The notes beneath the pieces are model-generated. The model did no database searches, had not been told where the DNA came from, and worked only from the letters and a program-made list of their open reading frames with translations. Positions 6,532 to 8,443 of a stretch of 8,443 bases of DNA are shown here, piece after piece. The translations under genes and the position numbers were made by a program. Numbering within the stretch: position 1 is the first letter of the stretch; every line of letters begins with the position of its first letter. The stretch covers positions 1 to 8,443 of the forward strand of contig CANGXK010000100.1 in the NCBI GenBank assembly GCA_947457715.1, written 5' to 3'. This stretch comes from Gemmatimonadota bacterium (GTDB lineage Bacteria > Gemmatimonadota > Gemmatimonadetes > Gemmatimonadales > Gemmatimonadaceae).

Positions 6532-6647
6532 AACAGCCAGAACACGGAAGCCGCGGATCACACGGAAACAGCACGGATAAGCCAAGAGCGCTGTTTGCTT
6601 ATCCGTGCTGTTTCCGTGTGATCCGCGGCTTCCGTGTTCTGGCCGTT
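6532..6647. repeat. 116-bp near-perfect palindrome (REP/MITE-like element)
   Basis: Positions 6532-6589 are complementary to 6647-6590 at 55 of 58 pairs. Mismatches are only at 6535/6644, 6583/6596 and 6586/6593. The core is a perfect 47-bp stem (6536-6582 with 6597-6643), and AGCGCT (6587-6592) sits exactly on the dyad axis. It fills most of the gap between the lipoprotein stop (6524) and the propeller-gene stop (6671) on the opposite strand. No T tract follows on either strand, so it is not a standard intrinsic terminator, although any transcript crossing it would fold into a very long hairpin and could be halted or processed there. No open reading frame of its own is evident. A non-autonomous mobile or repetitive element is the best guess. 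Confidence 0.9.
6543..6578 (+). repeat. Four degenerate CRCGGAW units in the left palindrome arm
   Basis: Units beginning CACGGA or CGCGGA start at 6543, 6552, 6561 and 6572, giving steps of 9, 9 and 11 nt. The same units occur in reverse complement (TCCGTG/TCCGCG) in the right arm. The spacing is irregular and far too short for CRISPR repeats and spacers. I recall similar 'CCACGGATnACACGGAT' strings scattered in genomes of several environmental phyla, but cannot verify that here. Confidence 0.7.
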
Positions 6648-6670
6648 GCCGTTGCCGGCCTCGCCGAGCC

Positions 6671-8014
6671 CTACTTAGTCCGCGCCAGCTCCAACTTCGT
6701 CGTCATGCCGTCACGCGCCGCGAGAATTACCACGCCGCCCGGGCCGAAGCCGACGATCGTGCGATTCTCGGGGATCTGCACCCGATCCACCACTTCGCCC
6801 TTGGCGTTGACCACATCGTACACCGCGCCGCCGGGCGTCGGCTTCGTGGGAATCGTGCGGATCCAGATGTTGCCGTCGTCGTCGGCTTTGGCGCTGGTGG
6901 CGAAGAACGCGGGCTGATAATCGGGCAGCTCGCTGGGTGAGACGTAGTTGATTTGTGGGGCCATGATCTGCGGTGCCGCCCCGCCGCCCGGGGGGCCGCC
7001 AGGGCCACCGCGGGCTTCGAACCGCATGACCATCTGCGGCGCCGCGCCGCCAGCCGCGCCACCGGTGCCCAGCGCCGCGCCGAATGCCGCCGCCATCTGG
7101 TTCCCCTCTCCGGGATTCGCCGCCGCCGCGCGATCGCGGATCGCCTTCACGGAATCGATCAGCGCCACTTTCTGCTCGTCGGACAGACGCTTCCAGTCGA
7201 ACGCCATCTTGGCCGACGACCGATGCGTACCGTCGGGCGACATCCAGTCCACGTGATAGTCCTTGCCGCGGATCAGGGCGATGTCGCCGCCCGAGGTGAC
7301 GACCCAGTCGTCGACCACCGGCAGCGGATTCACTTCGATCGAAATGTTGATCTTGCCGTCGTCACTGCGCGTCATGTTGGTGTTCGTCTTCGGGATCTTG
7401 ATGAATCCCACCGTGTCCACCGCACGCGACTGCAGATTCACGCGCACGATCGCCATCGTATCGGCGACCGTGGGCATCGTGGGCGCTCCGCTCGCGCTCA
7501 TCTGCATGCGGAACCCGGGCATGCCGCGGTACACCAGATAGCCGTTGCTGTAGTAGGCGCCGGTGCCGAGTCCACCGGCGGCCAGCATCATCGCGTCCTG
7601 CGAGCGCGGCACCGACATCACACGACCGATCTTGCCCGCGGGGTCGATCACCAGCATCGACAGCGACGCCGCATCGACGAACAGCGTGGAGTCCCCACGG
7701 AACGCGATCAGACTGCCCGAACGCGGGCCGTACGCATTCGCCGTGCTGCTCGTGGAATCCGCCACGATGCTGATCGTCGTGAACGTCGAGTCGACTAGTA
7801 GCACACGACGGCTCGTGGCATCGTTGATCAGCAATCGGCCGCCGGGCAACGCCCGCACGTTGTTCACCATGCCCAGCGAATCAGTGGTGCTGGCGTGCAC
7901 CGCACCGAGTTGCCGGATGGGGGGACGCGCCTGCGGCCCCAAGGCCTGCGCGCCCAGCGCCGGCGCCATCGCGAGCGCGGTCAGGGTGAGCAGGGAAGCG
8001 CGATATCGAGTCAT
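6671..8014 (-). CDS. Exported beta-propeller-like protein with Gly-rich insertion
   Basis: From ATG at 8014 this is a 447-residue protein with a Sec signal peptide (residues 1-22, ending ALGA). The body shows repeated short beta-blade motifs typical of six-bladed or NHL-like propellers: 'VNNVRALPGGRLLINDATSRRVLL' pattern (50-73), 'LIAFRGDSTLFVDAASLSMLVIDPAG' pattern (102-127), 'VVDDWVVTSGGDIALIRG' (243-260), 'ADDDGNIWIRT' (377-387) and 'GGAVYDVVNAKGEVVDRV' (395-412). Between blades lies a helix (about 274-299) followed by a Gly/Ala/Pro/Met-rich insertion (about 301-350), probably a flexible loop. No catalytic motif is seen; such proteins usually bind ligands or partners in the periplasm or on the surface. 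A GTG at 8080 in the same frame, overlapping the upstream stop as GTGA, would add 22 residues before the signal and is less likely. No clear ribosome binding site precedes ATG 8014. It probably shares a transcript with the gene upstream. Confidence 0.82.
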   Translation of the reverse strand: MTRYRASLLTLTALAMAPALGAQALGPQARPPIRQLGAVHASTTDSLGMVNNVRALPGGRLLINDATSRRVLLVDSTFTTISIVADSTSSTANAYGPRSGSLIAFRGDSTLFVDAASLSMLVIDPAGKIGRVMSVPRSQDAMMLAAGGLGTGAYYSNGYLVYRGMPGFRMQMSASGAPTMPTVADTMAIVRVNLQSRAVDTVGFIKIPKTNTNMTRSDDGKINISIEVNPLPVVDDWVVTSGGDIALIRGKDYHVDWMSPDGTHRSSAKMAFDWKRLSDEQKVALIDSVKAIRDRAAAANPGEGNQMAAAFGAALGTGGAAGGAAPQMVMRFEARGGPGGPPGGGAAPQIMAPQINYVSPSELPDYQPAFFATSAKADDDGNIWIRTIPTKPTPGGAVYDVVNAKGEVVDRVQIPENRTIVGFGPGGVVILAARDGMTTKLELARTK

Positions 8015-8076
8015 GAATGCGGGTCTGTAAGTGAGGTTGAACCAAGAAAGAACAGCGTGTGAAGCGGTCGATGAAA

Positions 8077-8443
8077 TCACTGGCGCATGATGATGGTTTG
8101 TGTCCCGCCGCCCATGCCGCCGCCCATGATCATCGCGCCGCCGCCGGGAAGCATCATGCCGCCACCACCGCCCGACGTGGTCGTGCGGATCGATTTGAGG
8201 TAGCGATCGTCGAGCGCGCTGGCCACGAACGGCGGCAGCTTGCGACGCTGGACGTCGGTGAGCAGCGCCTTCACCGCCGGCGCGTATTTGCGCAGGATGT
8301 CGATGCTCGCTTCCCGCGCCTTCACGTACTGCGCGTAAATGTCGTCATGCTCGTACCGCTCGGGCAGGTCGGCGAACCGCTTCGAGATCGGCGCCCAGAT
8401 GGAATCCAAACGCACCGTGTAGCGGCGGTTCATCGTGGCCAGA
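8077..8443 (-). CDS. C-terminal part of an exported or outer-membrane-associated protein (partial)
   Basis: The frame is open at the right edge, so the 5' end is missing; an ATG at 8433 exists but is probably internal because coding continues upstream of it. About 121 residues are visible. They form a helical region: 'RRYTVRLDSIWAPISKRFADLP', then 'YAQYVKAREASIDILRKYAPAVKALL', then 'LTDVQRRKLPPFVASALDDRYL'. The 'LTxxQRxKLPP' element recalls the LTxxQ motif of Spy/CpxP-like periplasmic proteins. From memory, a similar segment closes long TonB-receptor-like proteins of Gemmatimonadota, but that cannot be tested in this window. The last 35 residues are a low-complexity Gly/Met tail (SGGGGGMMLPGGG...MGGGMGGG) ending 'TQTIIMRQ'. 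The stop lies 62 bp upstream of the propeller gene's ATG on the same strand, suggesting one operon. Confidence 0.7.
   Translation of the reverse strand, partial: LATMNRRYTVRLDSIWAPISKRFADLPERYEHDDIYAQYVKAREASIDILRKYAPAVKALLTDVQRRKLPPFVASALDDRYLKSIRTTTSGGGGGMMLPGGGAMIMGGGMGGGTQTIIMRQ

Noticed and set aside
6543..6640. CRISPR-like array suggested by repeated CACGGA units
   Set aside because: Steps are only 9-11 nt, the units are degenerate, they are mirrored as an inverted repeat, and there are no spacers or cas genes.
6532..6647. Ordinary Rho-independent terminator
   Set aside because: The stem is several times too long and neither side has a T tract; it may still affect transcription but is not of that class.
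6532..6647. Complete insertion sequence
   Set aside because: There is no transposase frame in or beside the palindrome in this window, so at most it is a non-autonomous element.
6953..7798. 281-codon + strand open frame opposite the propeller gene
   Set aside because: Arg/His-rich antisense shadow without motifs or a ribosome site; the minus-strand frame has a signal peptide and blade motifs.
1..8443. Defence system, prophage, tRNA or riboswitch
   Set aside because: I looked for these on both strands and saw no nuclease, helicase, phage structural gene, cloverleaf or known riboswitch pattern.

Overview
The window looks like chromosome from a high-GC, didermic, environmental bacterium, most plausibly Gemmatimonadota. 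Three things point there. Codon third positions are strongly G/C. Nearly every predicted protein carries an export signal, several ending in an 'AAQ' or 'GAQ'-type cleavage site. The protein types (DUF1592-class and DUF1552 pair, secreted ankyrin protein, secreted creatininase-like protein, Gly-rich beta-propeller protein) are ones I associate with Gemmatimonadota, Acidobacteriota and Planctomycetota. The phylum is an inference from memory; there is no rRNA or marker gene here.

Layout. Positions 1-3768 hold a tight + strand cluster: the C-terminal end of a DUF1592/DUF1585-type protein (1-135), a Tat-exported DUF1552 protein (161-1561) and, 8 bp later, a 732-residue secreted ankyrin-repeat protein (1570-3768). 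A 17-bp stem with a TTCG loop (3806-3843) closes this cluster and faces a convergent gene. That gene (3857-4882, minus) encodes an exported, helical, histidine-containing protein with one EF-hand-like loop. A 175-bp divergent gap (4883-5057) leads to a second + strand pair: a secreted creatininase-family protein with altered metal ligands (5058-6038) and a small lipoprotein (6057-6524). The last region is read on the minus strand: the C-terminal part of a larger protein with a Gly/Met-rich tail (8077-8443, running off the window) and then an exported beta-propeller-like protein (6671-8014).

Between the convergent lipoprotein and propeller genes lies the most striking non-coding structure: a 116-bp nearly perfect DNA palindrome (6532-6647, 55 of 58 base pairs complementary). 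Each arm contains four degenerate CRCGGAW units spaced 9, 9 and 11 nt. It resembles a mobile or REP-like palindromic element rather than an ordinary terminator.

How the genes work together: the first three genes form a plausible co-transcribed envelope module. The DUF1592-class proteins are often linked to cytochrome-like domains, and the ankyrin protein may be a periplasmic scaffold with its only four cysteines in two pairs. All the gene products appear to act outside the cytoplasm, but no pathway can be assigned. I see no transposase, CRISPR array, tRNA, rRNA, phage gene or defence system. No gene-free stretch exceeds 300 bases.
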